This document shows, piece after piece, positions 33,157 to 43,350 of a stretch of DNA of 64,000 bases (position 1 is the stretch's first letter; each line of letters opens with the position of its first letter). The notes beneath the pieces are model-generated. The model was not told the origin of the DNA. It saw only the letters and a list, made by a program, of their open reading frames with translations, and searched no databases. Source of the stretch: JBOGVA01 sp050692195 (lineage in GTDB: Bacteria > Actinomycetota > UBA4738); contig JBOGVA010000093.1 in the NCBI GenBank assembly GCA_050692195.1, positions 7,282 through 71,281 on the forward strand, given 5' to 3'. The position numbers and the translations under genes were made by a program.

Positions 33157-34158
33157 GTGAAGGTCCTCGGCATCGAGACATCATGCGACGAGACGGCCGT
33201 GGCCGTGGTGGAGGACGGGCGGAAGATCCTGGCAAACCTGATCTCCAGCCAGGCCCATCTGCATCAGCGGTTCGGTGGGGTCGTCCCGGAGGTGGCCGCC
33301 CGGGCCCATCTCGAGAACATCAACCCGCTCACCGAGCTTGCCCTGAAGGAGGCGGGCGTCTCCCTCAGGGACATCGAGGGGGTGGCCGTGACCGTGGGGC
33401 CGGGCCTGGTCGGGGCGCTGCTGGTGGGGATCGCGTCGGCCAAGGCGGTGGCTCTGGCCCTGGACCTGCCGTTCGTGGGGATCAACCACCTCGAGGGGCA
33501 CATCCTCGCCAACATCCTGGACCATGGGCCGATCGAGGAGCCCTTCGTCTCCCTCGTCGTGTCCGGGGGGCACACCATGCTGGTGTACTCGCCCGAACCC
33601 CTGCGCTACGAGCTGATGGGCCAGACCCTCGACGACGCGGCGGGAGAGGCCTTCGACAAGATCGCCCGGTTCATCGGGCTCGGGTTCCCCGGAGGCCCGG
33701 CCCTCGACCGGCTGGCGCAGAAGGGGAACCCGAACGCGGTGAGGTTCCCCCGGGCGGCGACCGAGCGCGGTTACGACTTCTCGCTGTCGGGCCTGAAGAC
33801 GGCCGTGGTCCGCCACGTGAAAGCCGAGCGGGCCAGGGGGCACCGCACCTCCCCGGAGGACCTGGCGGCGTCGTTCCAGGAGGCCGTCGTCGACGTGCAG
33901 GTGGATAAGACGATCGCCGCGGCCCAGGAGAAAGGCGTGCGCAAGATCGTCCTGGGCGGGGGCGTGGTGGCGAATTCGCGCCTCCGGGAGCTGATGCTGG
34001 AGCGGGCCAGCCGGCATGGGCTGGAGCTGCTGATCCCTCCGCCGGAGCTGTGCACCGACAACGCTGCCATGATCGCGTGCGCCGGCCACTACCGGCTCCT
34101 CCGGGGGGAGCGCACGGAGCTCGAAGTCGGCGCGTCGCCAAGCCTTCCCCTGGGATGA
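33157..34158 (+). CDS. tsaD: tRNA N6-threonylcarbamoyltransferase TsaD
   Basis: TsaD transfers the threonylcarbamoyl group to A37. From GTG 33157 it has 333 residues. The metal-binding NHLEGH motif, the opening VLGIETSCDETAVAVV, VSGGHTMLV, TLDDAAGEAFDK, GGGVVANSRLR and the C-terminal CTDNAAMIA are all present. The frame is open upstream through rimI, but homology starts here. Confidence 0.97.
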   Translation: MKVLGIETSCDETAVAVVEDGRKILANLISSQAHLHQRFGGVVPEVAARAHLENINPLTELALKEAGVSLRDIEGVAVTVGPGLVGALLVGIASAKAVALALDLPFVGINHLEGHILANILDHGPIEEPFVSLVVSGGHTMLVYSPEPLRYELMGQTLDDAAGEAFDKIARFIGLGFPGGPALDRLAQKGNPNAVRFPRAATERGYDFSLSGLKTAVVRHVKAERARGHRTSPEDLAASFQEAVVDVQVDKTIAAAQEKGVRKIVLGGGVVANSRLRELMLERASRHGLELLIPPPELCTDNAAMIACAGHYRLLRGERTELEVGASPSLPLG

Positions 34159-34176
34159 CATGAGCGGCGGGCCCAC

Positions 34177-35115
34177 GTGACCACGCTGCTGGTGACCGGC
34201 GGCGCCGGGTTCATCGGGTCCCACCTGTGCGACCGCCTTCTGGCGGAGGGCCACCGGGTGGTGGCGATCGACGACCTCTCCTCGGGCCATCTTTCGAACA
34301 TCGCCGAGGCTCGCGGGTACGGGCGGGCGTTCACCTTCTACAACCTGGACGTCAGGGCCGAGGGCCTGGGTGACCTCATCCGGCGCCACCGCCCCGAAGC
34401 CATCCTCCACCTGGCGGCCCTGCGGCGGCCCGACGCGCGGCTGGAACCCCTCGTCGAGGCGCGGGTGGGGCTGATGGGCCTGCTGGCCGTGCTGGAGGGG
34501 GCCGTGAAGGCGGGAGTGCGCAAGGTGGTGTTCGCCTCGTCGGCCGCTGCGTACGGGGAGGTCCGGAAGCTTCCCATCAAGGAGACGGCCTTGGTCGGAG
34601 CGAGGCCCCCGAGCCCTGGTGCCATCTCGAAGAGGGTGGCCGAGGACTACCTCCGCTTCTACCGTGGATCCAGGGGCCTGGACTTCACCTCGCTCGTCCT
34701 AGGCAGCGTGTACGGCCCGCGTCAGGTCCCCACCGAAGACTCCGGTGTCGTCGCCGTCTTCGCCGGGAAAATGGTGGCCGGCCTCCGGCCGGGGATCTTC
34801 GGCGAGGGGAACCAAAGCCGGGACTTCCTGTTCATCGACGACGCCGTCCACGCGCTGGCCCTGGCCATCGAACGGGGGTCGGACAAGACCATCAACGTCG
34901 GTACGGGCGTCGAGACCAGCGTGAACGCCCTGTACCGGATGCTGGCGGACATCACGGGCTTCAAGGGCGAGCCGCTGTACGGCGCGGGTCAGCCCGGCGA
35001 CGTCGGCCGGGTCTGCCTGGACAACGAGCTGGCCGAGCGGGAGCTCGCGTGGAAACCATGGACCCATCTGGAGGACGGGCTCAGGGAGACCGTGGCTTAC
35101 CTTCGCGGGCCCTAG
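34177..35115 (+). CDS. NAD-dependent epimerase/dehydratase family protein, catalytic Tyr replaced
   Basis: A 312-residue extended short-chain dehydrogenase with the Rossmann GGAGFIGSH (8-16), the DDLSSGH segment seen in UDP-glucose 4-epimerase-like proteins, the Ser of ASSAAAYGE, and the SVYGPRQ..EDSGVVAVFA and FIDDAVHAL motifs. At the YxxxK site the sequence is SPGAISK: Lys152 is kept but Gly148 replaces the catalytic Tyr. It could be a non-redox or binding member, or use another base. GTG 34177 is 19 nt after tsaD. Confidence 0.85.
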   Translation: MTTLLVTGGAGFIGSHLCDRLLAEGHRVVAIDDLSSGHLSNIAEARGYGRAFTFYNLDVRAEGLGDLIRRHRPEAILHLAALRRPDARLEPLVEARVGLMGLLAVLEGAVKAGVRKVVFASSAAAYGEVRKLPIKETALVGARPPSPGAISKRVAEDYLRFYRGSRGLDFTSLVLGSVYGPRQVPTEDSGVVAVFAGKMVAGLRPGIFGEGNQSRDFLFIDDAVHALALAIERGSDKTINVGTGVETSVNALYRMLADITGFKGEPLYGAGQPGDVGRVCLDNELAERELAWKPWTHLEDGLRETVAYLRGP

Positions 35116-35117
35116 AT

Positions 35118-35954
35118 ATGCCGGGCCGCACCTCGCACACCGACGAGGTGGAGGCGTGGCGAGCACGCAGGCTGGCCCGCCTCACGGCGCCCGACGGCTG
35201 GCTCACGCTGGTCGGGCTGGAGTGGCTACAAGAGGGGGCCAACCCAATAGGGTCCGATCCTTCGAACCTCGTGGGGCTCCCGGGGGGAAAGGCCCCGCCC
35301 CAGCTCGGGTCGATCGAAGTCTCGGAAGGCAAGGCGACCATCGAGGTCCGCCCCGGCTCGGGGGTCACGCACGAGGGAAGGCCGATAACGCGGATGGGAC
35401 TGCGGGACGATACCGACGGCGATCCAACGGTCCTGCGGCTCGGCACGCTCAGCTTCCATGTGATCAACCGCGAGGGAGCGCTGGCGGTGCGCATCAAGGA
35501 CCGCCACAGTCCCATCCGCACCGGGTTCCGGGGCATCGACCACTACCCCGTAGACCCGCGGTGGAGGATCGAAGCCCGCTTCGACGCCTACGACCCGCCG
35601 AAGGAGACGCTGGTGCCCGACGTGCTTGGTCGGGGGCAGACCTACCGGCTGCCAGGCGCCGTCGTCTTCGAGGTCGAGGGCATGACGCACCGGCTCGAGA
35701 CCTTCCTGGAGGCCGGGGAGAGAGACCTGTTCCTGGTGTTCGGCGACGAGACGAACGGAGATGAGACCTACGGGGGCGGCCGCTACCTCTATGCGGCGCC
35801 ACCGGACGAACGCGGCATCGTGGTGGTCGACTTCAACATGGCCTACAACCCGCCCTGCGTGTTCACGCCATACGCGACCTGTGCCCTCCCGCTGCCGGAG
35901 AATCGGCTCCCGATCCGGATCGAAGCCGGCGAGAAGCGGTATCGGCAGAGGTAA
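35118..35954 (+). CDS. DUF1684 protein
   Basis: A 278-residue DUF1684 protein. It opens EVEAWRARRLARLTAPDGWLTLVGLEWL and ends with the family signature VVDFNMAYNPPC, FTPYATCALPLPENRLP and IEAGEKRY. The function of the family is unknown. ATG 35118 starts 3 nt after the epimerase stop and no ribosome site is seen. The next gene, a giant RHS protein, begins 165 nt later after a stretch with no clear promoter. Confidence 0.85.
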   Translation: MPGRTSHTDEVEAWRARRLARLTAPDGWLTLVGLEWLQEGANPIGSDPSNLVGLPGGKAPPQLGSIEVSEGKATIEVRPGSGVTHEGRPITRMGLRDDTDGDPTVLRLGTLSFHVINREGALAVRIKDRHSPIRTGFRGIDHYPVDPRWRIEARFDAYDPPKETLVPDVLGRGQTYRLPGAVVFEVEGMTHRLETFLEAGERDLFLVFGDETNGDETYGGGRYLYAAPPDERGIVVVDFNMAYNPPCVFTPYATCALPLPENRLPIRIEAGEKRYRQR

Positions 35955-36119
35955 CGACAGAGATGGCGCTCGCATCGGATGTCACGGTATTCATGTTGCC
36001 GCCCCATTCGCTCACCGTGTACCTTCCAGGTCTCGAAACAGGACCAAAGCTCTGCTCGGCTTCGGTTGCCTGCCCCCCGTGCTCGGCGCTCGACCGATCA
36101 GAAGGAAGGAGCGTCGATC

Positions 36120-39100
36120 TTGCGCTGGGCCGCCCGCCGAAAGCCCGGATCCGTCCGTCGCCCGCCCTCCTCCCTGGCTTGGCTTGCTGCCCTCCTTGCC
36201 TGCGTCATGCTCGCGGCGACCCTTGCCCCTGGCCCACAGGCTCCGCCTGCCGCCCTGGCATCGACAGGGACACCCCTGCCCGAGGAGGTCCCGCCCGGGC
36301 CGCCGCCCGATCCGCTCCCCGACTCGGAGCGGGAGGTTCCCCCTCCGGCCATCCCCGAGGTCCCCGATCACGTGCCCCTGCCTTCTCTCGAGGAGCTCTT
36401 CGCTCCGGAGGACTCGGCCCGGGACCTCATCGCCACGCTGGAGGAGAATTTCGCCGAGGCCACGGAGACAATGTCCGTCTACGAGCAGGGAGGGGCCGAC
36501 CACTGGCTGGCGGCCACCGTCCAGCCCCAGAACTACTTGGACGACCAGGGCAACTGGCACGACATCGACACCTCGCTCGTGCACCTCCCGGAAGGGAAGC
36601 ACGAGCCGGTCGACCTGATCCCCCCCGACCTCCCCGGCTTCACCAACGCCGAGGGGATGGTGCAGGTGCTCTTCCCAGACGTCCTGTCCGCGCTCACGCC
36701 CCTGATCTTCGCTCTGCCCGAGGGGCGCCTGGACATCCTTCCCTCAGGCCTGTTCCCTGCGGTGCCGGGGGTGAGGGAGGGGGAGTCCGTCCGGTACTCC
36801 GACGCGGCCGAGAGTCTGGACCTGGTGTACACCGCCACCCCACTCGGCTACGAAGAATGGGTGGTGCTGAAGGAGCCGCCACCCGGCGACCGGGCGAGCT
36901 GGAGGATCCAAGCCACTCATCTCGCCCTCCGCTTAGAGGAGAGTGGCGAGATCTCGATCCTGGCCGGCGACGAAGTGGTAGGGGCCTTCCCACCAACCCT
37001 CGTTGGGGACTCGAGCCAGGAGCCCGAGTCCGCGGGTGCCACGACCTCGTTCCCATACGAACTCCAGGACTTGGGCGGGGGGCGGTACGAGCTCTCGGTG
37101 CTCTACGACCAGGCCTGGCTGTCTGACCCCGACCGGGTCTACCCCGTGGTGATCGACCCCGGCCCGCAGGAGCGGACCCGCTACCCCACCGACGACACCT
37201 TCTCCTACTCGGCGAGCCCCGACACTCCGCAGGGCTCGTGGTGGAACGTCCAGGCCGGAGGGGGCGGAGGGCAGCGCACCTTCGTCAACTTCGACACCAA
37301 GATCTACGAGAGAGCCAACCGAGTGGTCTACTTCGCCCAGCTGTCCCTGGCCCCCTATCCGGCCCAAGACTCCACCACCGAGGGCACGGTGTACGTGAGG
37401 CGGATCACCTCCTCCTGGTCGGAGGACACCCTCACCCACAACTTCCAGCCGTCGGTGGGCACGGCCAACTGGGACTCCGCCGACGAGGGGGACGTTGACG
37501 GGGGCTGGCAGAACTTCACCGGCCTGGGAGCCCTGTACCAGAGGTTCCTGGATACCTCCGACCCGAACCACTACACGGCCCACCGCGGCGTCCGCCTGCA
37601 CTCGGCCAACTCCAACTGGCACGTGTGGTGCTCTTCCAACTCCAACCTCAACTGTCCTTCCTCCGCCAAGCCCATCCTGTTCCTGACCTTCAACGATCTC
37701 CCCGCCGCCGCCGCTCCCGACCCCAACGGGCCGATCGGCACGGAGGCCGACCCCGGGATCGTCACGGTGGAGTCTCCCGAGCTGGTGATGCTCGCCATGC
37801 CCACAGACTTCAACAACGACCCAACCAGGCTCAACTTCCAGGTGTCCAAGAGCGGCACGAGCTGGGAGGCCCCAGACCTGGTGGCCCAGTCGGGATGGAT
37901 CAACTCCACGACCTGGGCGGTGCCGGCAGGAGCCCTCAAGGACGGACAGAGCTATCACTGGCGGACCCAATCCGGGGACTGGTGCGGGGACTGGGACGAC
38001 ATGTGCTCCAACGAGGATGCCTCCGGCAGAATCCACCCCTGGAAGACCTCGGCGGTGCAGACCATCAAGGTGAACCTGCCCAAGTACGGCTCGGACGAGC
38101 GGTGGGCCATGTGGTCGGACCAGCTCGGCAACGGGATGTCCCTTCAGGTGAACCAGGCCAACGGCAACCTGTACCTGGACTATCCCCTGGACACCCTGCA
38201 GACCCCGGCCGGGCCCCTGGACCTGGCCCTCACCTACAACAACCAGCAGACGGCCGACATCGGCCTGGGGCCGGGATGGAACGTCTCGGCCGGCCCGCTC
38301 TCGGACTCGCTCAAGCTCCCCACCACCCTCACCGTCGTGGCCAAGAACAAGGGAGGGGGGGTGCTGATCGCCTACGGGGACGGGGACCGGGCCCACTTCC
38401 CCAAGCTCGCCGGCACCACCTACCAGAGCGCCGGGGTGGGGACGGTGTTCAAGAACGACGGCTCGCAGGGATGGACCTACGTCACCGACGCCGGGGGGAC
38501 CTTCACCTTCGACTCGGACGGGGCCCTGCTCACCGCGGCCCCCAGCTCTAACCAGTACGGGGACCCCGGGTTCTCCTACCTGTTCGAGCCGGACCCCTCC
38601 CGCCCGGGCGTGCTCAACCTGAAGCGGGTCGCCGATCCCCTGGGCCGGGCGGTCGACTTCGCCTGGACGGGGAGTCCCACCCACCTCACCTCCATCACCA
38701 CTTGGGTGCCCAAGAAGGGCGGCGGCGGCAACCAGACCTGGACCCTCGCCTACTCATCCGACCGCCTTTTCGAGGTCGCCGACCCGGTGTCCCAGACCGT
38801 GCGGTTCACCCACGAGGGAGGCCTGCTCACCGGGATCCAGGACGGGCAGCTGGTGGCGGACGCCCGGGATGAGAAGACGGCCATCACCTACGTCCAGGAG
38901 ACCCTTCCCGATGACCGGGTGATCTACCGGGCAAAGACGGTGACCGCCCCGCCCACCGTCCAGGGAGGGCAGGTGCACCCCACGGAGTTCGTCTACGACC
39001 CGCCGCTCAACGGAGACATCGTCACCCGGACCGCGGCCATCGACCCCAGGGGCCCGACCACCCCCGAGAACGCCACCGACTACATGACGTGGACCGACTT

Positions 39101-42100
39101 CAACGACATGGGGTTGCCGATCCGGGTGGAGGGGCCGTACGACCAGCTAGGAAAGGCCCCCATCACCCGGATGTTGTGGAACTCAGAGGGCAATCTGCTG
39201 TGCTCCCGGTCTCCGGCGGCCAACCGAGACGGCGGGGTGAACGAGAAGTGCAAGGCTGGTGAGTCCGACATACCCACCGAGCCTCTGAACACGGCATATG
39301 AGTACCAGGCCGTCGCCCCGTTCAAGCCGACGAAGGTCACCGGCCCGGCCCCCAACCCAGACGGATCGGGGGAACGGGCCGTCACCGAGTACCAGTACGA
39401 CCAGGGCATCGAGGGCCTGGCCCTGTCCGAGTACACCAACGCGACCATGACGGGGCTTCCCTACAACAAGCGGATCGCGGGGCCCATCAACGGCCTGTCC
39501 CCGGACTGGGACTGGGGCCCCCACGGCCAGCCCGGCACCCTTCCGCCCGACACCACCGACTTCTCCCTCCGGTTCACCGGGACCATCACCGCAGCCTCGA
39601 CCGGCACCTACAAGTTCAGAGTGAGGGCCGGCGGGGGTTCCCGGCTGGTGGTGGGGCCGGAGGTCATCGACTGCTGGGCCGTGGGGGCCTACCCCAACTG
39701 CGGCGATACCCAGACCCTGGTGATCAAGCTCGAGGCGAACAAGTCCAAGCCGGTCAGCCTGGAGTACCGCTACGTCGACGCGGGCTACGGGGCCAGGCTG
39801 GCATTTCAGTGGGACCCACCCGGCAGCCAGTCGTGGGAGAACGTGCCGGCCACGGCGATGGACTCCGCCCTGAGCCTGGTGACCTCGGTGGTGGATCCCA
39901 AGGGGACCACGACCCGGAGCTACCCCGACGATCCCTCCAAGTTCCGGGAGCTTCCCGCCTCCACCACCCGGGCCGGGCGCACCACCACCTATTCCTACGG
40001 CTCCGATCCCTACGGAAGGGTCCTCAGCCAGAGCGTCTCTCACCCTGACGGCCCGTTCACCACGTCCTACGTCTACACCGATACCTCGACCACCTCCTGC
40101 CTGACGCGGGTGACCGATCCCACCGGTGCGGTCACCGACTACACCTGCGACGAGGCCGGGCAGGTTACCCAGGTCCGGGTCTCGGTGCCGGCCGTGCCCG
40201 GTACCAACCAGAACACCGACCAGGTCCGGATCACCGACACGAAGTACGACGACCTGGGCCGGCCGGAGTCGGTCACCGTGCCTCACCCGGAGGGGCAGGG
40301 GCCGTTCCCGGACACCCAGTACGACTACGACCGGGCCGGAAGGCTCACCCAGACCACCGACCCCATGGGCTTCGTCACCACGAACGAGTACGGCCTGGAC
40401 GGGCGCCTGACCAAGACCCTGCTTCCCTCCCCGGACGGCTCGAGCCCTCGCCCGGAGACCACGTACGGCTACGACGGAGAGGGGAACCGGACCTCCGTCG
40501 TCGATCCCCGGGACCACACCTGGACCACCTCCTACGACGCCCTGAACCGGTTGACCTCCACCACCACCCCGGCGGGGACTGATGCAGATCCCGCCCCCAC
40601 GTACACCACGAATACCGTCTACGACCTGCTCAACCGGACCACCACCGTCACCACCCCGGGGGGCCTGGACGCCGCGGGGAACCCCGTTTCGATCACCCAG
40701 GTCACCACCCACGACATCCTGGGGAGGGCGATCTCGGCCAAGGTAGGGGACCTGACCGCGGACACCTTCTCCTACGATGTGGTCGGCAACCAGATCTCCC
40801 AGACCGCCGACGGCATCACCACCATCACCGAGTACAACGCCTACAACCAGCCGACCAAGGAGACCTGCCAGGGCTGCGCGGGAGGCCAGGACGCCGTCAC
40901 GCACTTCGCCTACGACCAGTCCGGCCGGCTCGTCGAGGAGGTGGACGCCCGGGGCTCGGGCCCCACCGACCAAAGTCACATGTGGAAATACGGGTACGAC
41001 GGGGCAGGGAGGCTCACCTCCGCCCAGCTCCCCGCGCCCATTTCCGCCACCACCTCCATCGTCTACGACGCGGCCGGGGAGCAGGTGAAGGTGACCGATG
41101 GGGCCGGCTACGTCCGCAACTACACCTACGACGAGCGGGGACGGCTGGCCACGCTGGCCACCGCCCGGGGAACGATCGCCTACGTCCATGACGTCAATGA
41201 TCGGCTCGTCCGGGTGGACCTCCCGACGAGCACCCCGCCCCTTCCTGTGGCCTCGCTCAACTACGCCTACGACAACCTGGGGCAGCGGACCCGCCGGTGG
41301 GGCCTGACCTCCGGCGGCCAGACGGTGTCCGGGGAGAACTTCAGCTTCGATTCGGCCGGCAACCTCACCCGGGCCTCCTCCGACTCGCTCACCATCCCGG
41401 CGGTGGTCATGGACTACGACTTCGCCCACCGCCCCTGGCGGGTGACCCAGGGAACCACCGTCACCACCCTCGCCTACCAGGGGACTCAGCTTTCTTCTCG
41501 CTCGGTGGTGGCCGCGGGCTCCACGCTGACCAACAACTACCGGTACCGGACCGGCGACGGCCTGCTCGCCACGATCTCCCCCGCCTTCGGGGGGTCGAAC
41601 GTCGCCTACGGCTACGACCCATACGGGCGCGCCACCAGCCGGCAGGATCCCTCGGGGCTCACCTCCGTGGTGGCCTACGACCAGACGGGAAGGGTGAAGT
41701 CCAAGCAGGTGAACCTGCCCTCGAGCTCCCCCCTGGTGTGCTTCGAGCGGGTGTACGACCCGGTGGGCAACGTGATCCAGGAGGCCCAGAGGCCCTCGAC
41801 CGCCTGCGCCACCCAGCCAGAGGGGTGGAACACCTACGCATACGACAACGCCAACCGGCTGGAGTCGGCCACCGAGGGCGGGGTCACCACCGCCTTCGGC
41901 TACGACGGCGCGGCGAACCGGACCTCCGTCCAGGTGGGTGGAGATCCCGCGGTCACCACCTCCTACGACGACGCCGGGTACCCGGACTCTGCCTCGGACG
42001 GCACGGACTATGTCACCGACGCCCTCGGTGAGCTCATGTCCATCACCAAGGGAGGATCCACCTCGTCGTTCGTCTACGACGCCTGGGGCAGGACCTCGAG

Positions 42101-43325
42101 CGCCGCCACTCCCTCGGGGAGCTTCACCTACGTCCTGGACGCCCTTGACAGGACGATCAGCAAGGCGGCGGGCCTGAGCTCCACCAGCTTCGCCTACGTG
42201 GGGACGACCGAGGACCCCGCGGCGGTGACCTCCGGAGCCACCACCACCCACTTCGACTACACGACCGGAGGGCCTCTCGCCGAGAGGACCGGGGCCACCG
42301 TGCGCTACGACCTCTTAGACCTGCACGGGGACGTGGTGGGGCTGGCCCTCTCGGGGGGCTCCTCGGAGGGGTCGGCCACCTTCGACGCCTGGGGGACCAA
42401 GACCGCCTCCTCCGGGGTCCAGAGCGTGCTGGGGTTCCAGGCAGACCTCACCGATACTGCCACCGGCCTGGTGGACATGGGGACCCGCCAGTACCTGCCC
42501 TCCCTGGGCCGGTTCACCACCTCTGACGTCCTGTTCGGGGACCCCCGGAACCCCACCTCCCTGAACCAGTTCGTCTACGCCCACGACAACCCGGTGTCCC
42601 TTTCGGATCCCGACGGGATGTGCCCCAGGGACCCCGACAACCCCGGGGCCTGCTCGGTGACCGCCCCCCGAAGAGAGGTCAAGCGGTTCCTGCGCCGGAT
42701 GCGGGTCCTGACCCGCCCGGTGCACAACTTCACCACAAGGAGGCCCCTCGGGATCAACGGGCCAGAGCCCAGGCTCGACCTCCGCCGGATCCTCCGCCCT
42801 CCCCGACCCCACACCGCCCCCAAGAAGGGAGGGGGCGGACTCGGGGGGTTCCTGAACATCCTTCAGACAGGGCTCGACGTGGTGGGGCTGATCCCGGTGG
42901 TGGGCGAGGTGGCCGACCTGGCCAACGCCGGGATCTACCTGGCCCGAGGAGACAAGGTAGGGGCCGCGCTTTCCCTCGCTGCCATGGTTCCGATCGGCGG
43001 GCAGGCAGCGACGGCAGGAAAGTTCGCGCGGACTGCGTTGAAGGCAGCGGATGCCCTGCCCGCAGGAAAGGTGAACAGGATCTATTCGGCCCGAGTCCTA
43101 AAGAGAATGGCGGATGAGCCCGGTTCATTCCACAATTTCCCAGGGTCATTTGACGATGAAATATTCGAACGAGGAGCGCGTCAGGTCGTGCCGAACGAAT
43201 TCAAGAAGGCCAAGCCACATCTAACAAACGACTCAATCCAGTATCGTCTTCCCGGCTCGATCGGGAGACGGGCGGGAACGTTCGAGATCTTCACCCGTCC
43301 CTCGCTCTCCGGCCTAACGAAGTGA
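36120..43325 (+). CDS. Secreted RHS/YD-repeat polymorphic toxin protein
   Basis: A 2,401-residue protein. I start it at TTG 36120 because AAGGAAGGAG lies 8 nt upstream and a signal peptide follows (basic start, hydrophobic LAWLAALLACVMLAATLA at ~19-36, cleavage near APPAALA). Next come a Pro-rich linker, a DNRLRE-like adhesion domain (about 350-515), the start of a long YD-repeat shell, a PA14-like domain (about 1110-1255) inserted in it, and many YDxxGRL repeats. The RHS core LVDMGTRQYLPSLGRF..DPDGM ends near residue 2170. The variable C-terminal domain (VVGLIPVVGEVADLAN pretoxin-like helix, then SFHNFPGSFDDEIFERGA) is AT-richer. The final 11 residues appear lost to a frameshift. Confidence 0.9.
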   Translation: MRWAARRKPGSVRRPPSSLAWLAALLACVMLAATLAPGPQAPPAALASTGTPLPEEVPPGPPPDPLPDSEREVPPPAIPEVPDHVPLPSLEELFAPEDSARDLIATLEENFAEATETMSVYEQGGADHWLAATVQPQNYLDDQGNWHDIDTSLVHLPEGKHEPVDLIPPDLPGFTNAEGMVQVLFPDVLSALTPLIFALPEGRLDILPSGLFPAVPGVREGESVRYSDAAESLDLVYTATPLGYEEWVVLKEPPPGDRASWRIQATHLALRLEESGEISILAGDEVVGAFPPTLVGDSSQEPESAGATTSFPYELQDLGGGRYELSVLYDQAWLSDPDRVYPVVIDPGPQERTRYPTDDTFSYSASPDTPQGSWWNVQAGGGGGQRTFVNFDTKIYERANRVVYFAQLSLAPYPAQDSTTEGTVYVRRITSSWSEDTLTHNFQPSVGTANWDSADEGDVDGGWQNFTGLGALYQRFLDTSDPNHYTAHRGVRLHSANSNWHVWCSSNSNLNCPSSAKPILFLTFNDLPAAAAPDPNGPIGTEADPGIVTVESPELVMLAMPTDFNNDPTRLNFQVSKSGTSWEAPDLVAQSGWINSTTWAVPAGALKDGQSYHWRTQSGDWCGDWDDMCSNEDASGRIHPWKTSAVQTIKVNLPKYGSDERWAMWSDQLGNGMSLQVNQANGNLYLDYPLDTLQTPAGPLDLALTYNNQQTADIGLGPGWNVSAGPLSDSLKLPTTLTVVAKNKGGGVLIAYGDGDRAHFPKLAGTTYQSAGVGTVFKNDGSQGWTYVTDAGGTFTFDSDGALLTAAPSSNQYGDPGFSYLFEPDPSRPGVLNLKRVADPLGRAVDFAWTGSPTHLTSITTWVPKKGGGGNQTWTLAYSSDRLFEVADPVSQTVRFTHEGGLLTGIQDGQLVADARDEKTAITYVQETLPDDRVIYRAKTVTAPPTVQGGQVHPTEFVYDPPLNGDIVTRTAAIDPRGPTTPENATDYMTWTDFNDMGLPIRVEGPYDQLGKAPITRMLWNSEGNLLCSRSPAANRDGGVNEKCKAGESDIPTEPLNTAYEYQAVAPFKPTKVTGPAPNPDGSGERAVTEYQYDQGIEGLALSEYTNATMTGLPYNKRIAGPINGLSPDWDWGPHGQPGTLPPDTTDFSLRFTGTITAASTGTYKFRVRAGGGSRLVVGPEVIDCWAVGAYPNCGDTQTLVIKLEANKSKPVSLEYRYVDAGYGARLAFQWDPPGSQSWENVPATAMDSALSLVTSVVDPKGTTTRSYPDDPSKFRELPASTTRAGRTTTYSYGSDPYGRVLSQSVSHPDGPFTTSYVYTDTSTTSCLTRVTDPTGAVTDYTCDEAGQVTQVRVSVPAVPGTNQNTDQVRITDTKYDDLGRPESVTVPHPEGQGPFPDTQYDYDRAGRLTQTTDPMGFVTTNEYGLDGRLTKTLLPSPDGSSPRPETTYGYDGEGNRTSVVDPRDHTWTTSYDALNRLTSTTTPAGTDADPAPTYTTNTVYDLLNRTTTVTTPGGLDAAGNPVSITQVTTHDILGRAISAKVGDLTADTFSYDVVGNQISQTADGITTITEYNAYNQPTKETCQGCAGGQDAVTHFAYDQSGRLVEEVDARGSGPTDQSHMWKYGYDGAGRLTSAQLPAPISATTSIVYDAAGEQVKVTDGAGYVRNYTYDERGRLATLATARGTIAYVHDVNDRLVRVDLPTSTPPLPVASLNYAYDNLGQRTRRWGLTSGGQTVSGENFSFDSAGNLTRASSDSLTIPAVVMDYDFAHRPWRVTQGTTVTTLAYQGTQLSSRSVVAAGSTLTNNYRYRTGDGLLATISPAFGGSNVAYGYDPYGRATSRQDPSGLTSVVAYDQTGRVKSKQVNLPSSSPLVCFERVYDPVGNVIQEAQRPSTACATQPEGWNTYAYDNANRLESATEGGVTTAFGYDGAANRTSVQVGGDPAVTTSYDDAGYPDSASDGTDYVTDALGELMSITKGGSTSSFVYDAWGRTSSAATPSGSFTYVLDALDRTISKAAGLSSTSFAYVGTTEDPAAVTSGATTTHFDYTTGGPLAERTGATVRYDLLDLHGDVVGLALSGGSSEGSATFDAWGTKTASSGVQSVLGFQADLTDTATGLVDMGTRQYLPSLGRFTTSDVLFGDPRNPTSLNQFVYAHDNPVSLSDPDGMCPRDPDNPGACSVTAPRREVKRFLRRMRVLTRPVHNFTTRRPLGINGPEPRLDLRRILRPPRPHTAPKKGGGGLGGFLNILQTGLDVVGLIPVVGEVADLANAGIYLARGDKVGAALSLAAMVPIGGQAATAGKFARTALKAADALPAGKVNRIYSARVLKRMADEPGSFHNFPGSFDDEIFERGARQVVPNEFKKAKPHLTNDSIQYRLPGSIGRRAGTFEIFTRPSLSGLTK

Positions 43326-43350
43326 TCGCGCACCGGTTCTTCAGGCCTCT

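Noticed and set aside
35979..36119. N-terminal extension of the RHS protein to the first in-frame start
   Set aside because: The first 47 residues are Arg/Ser/Cys-rich with no signal features, whereas TTG 36120 has a strong ribosome site and is followed by a signal peptide.
39183..42251. Long antisense open frame opposite the RHS repeats
   Set aside because: The product is a Gly/Val/Arg-rich repetitive translation mirroring YD repeats. It has no start context or domain, so it is a shadow of the RHS gene.
40000..42600. CRISPR-like or tandem repeat array in the RHS gene
   Set aside because: The recurrent sequences are coding YD repeats, degenerate at DNA level and without regular spacers.
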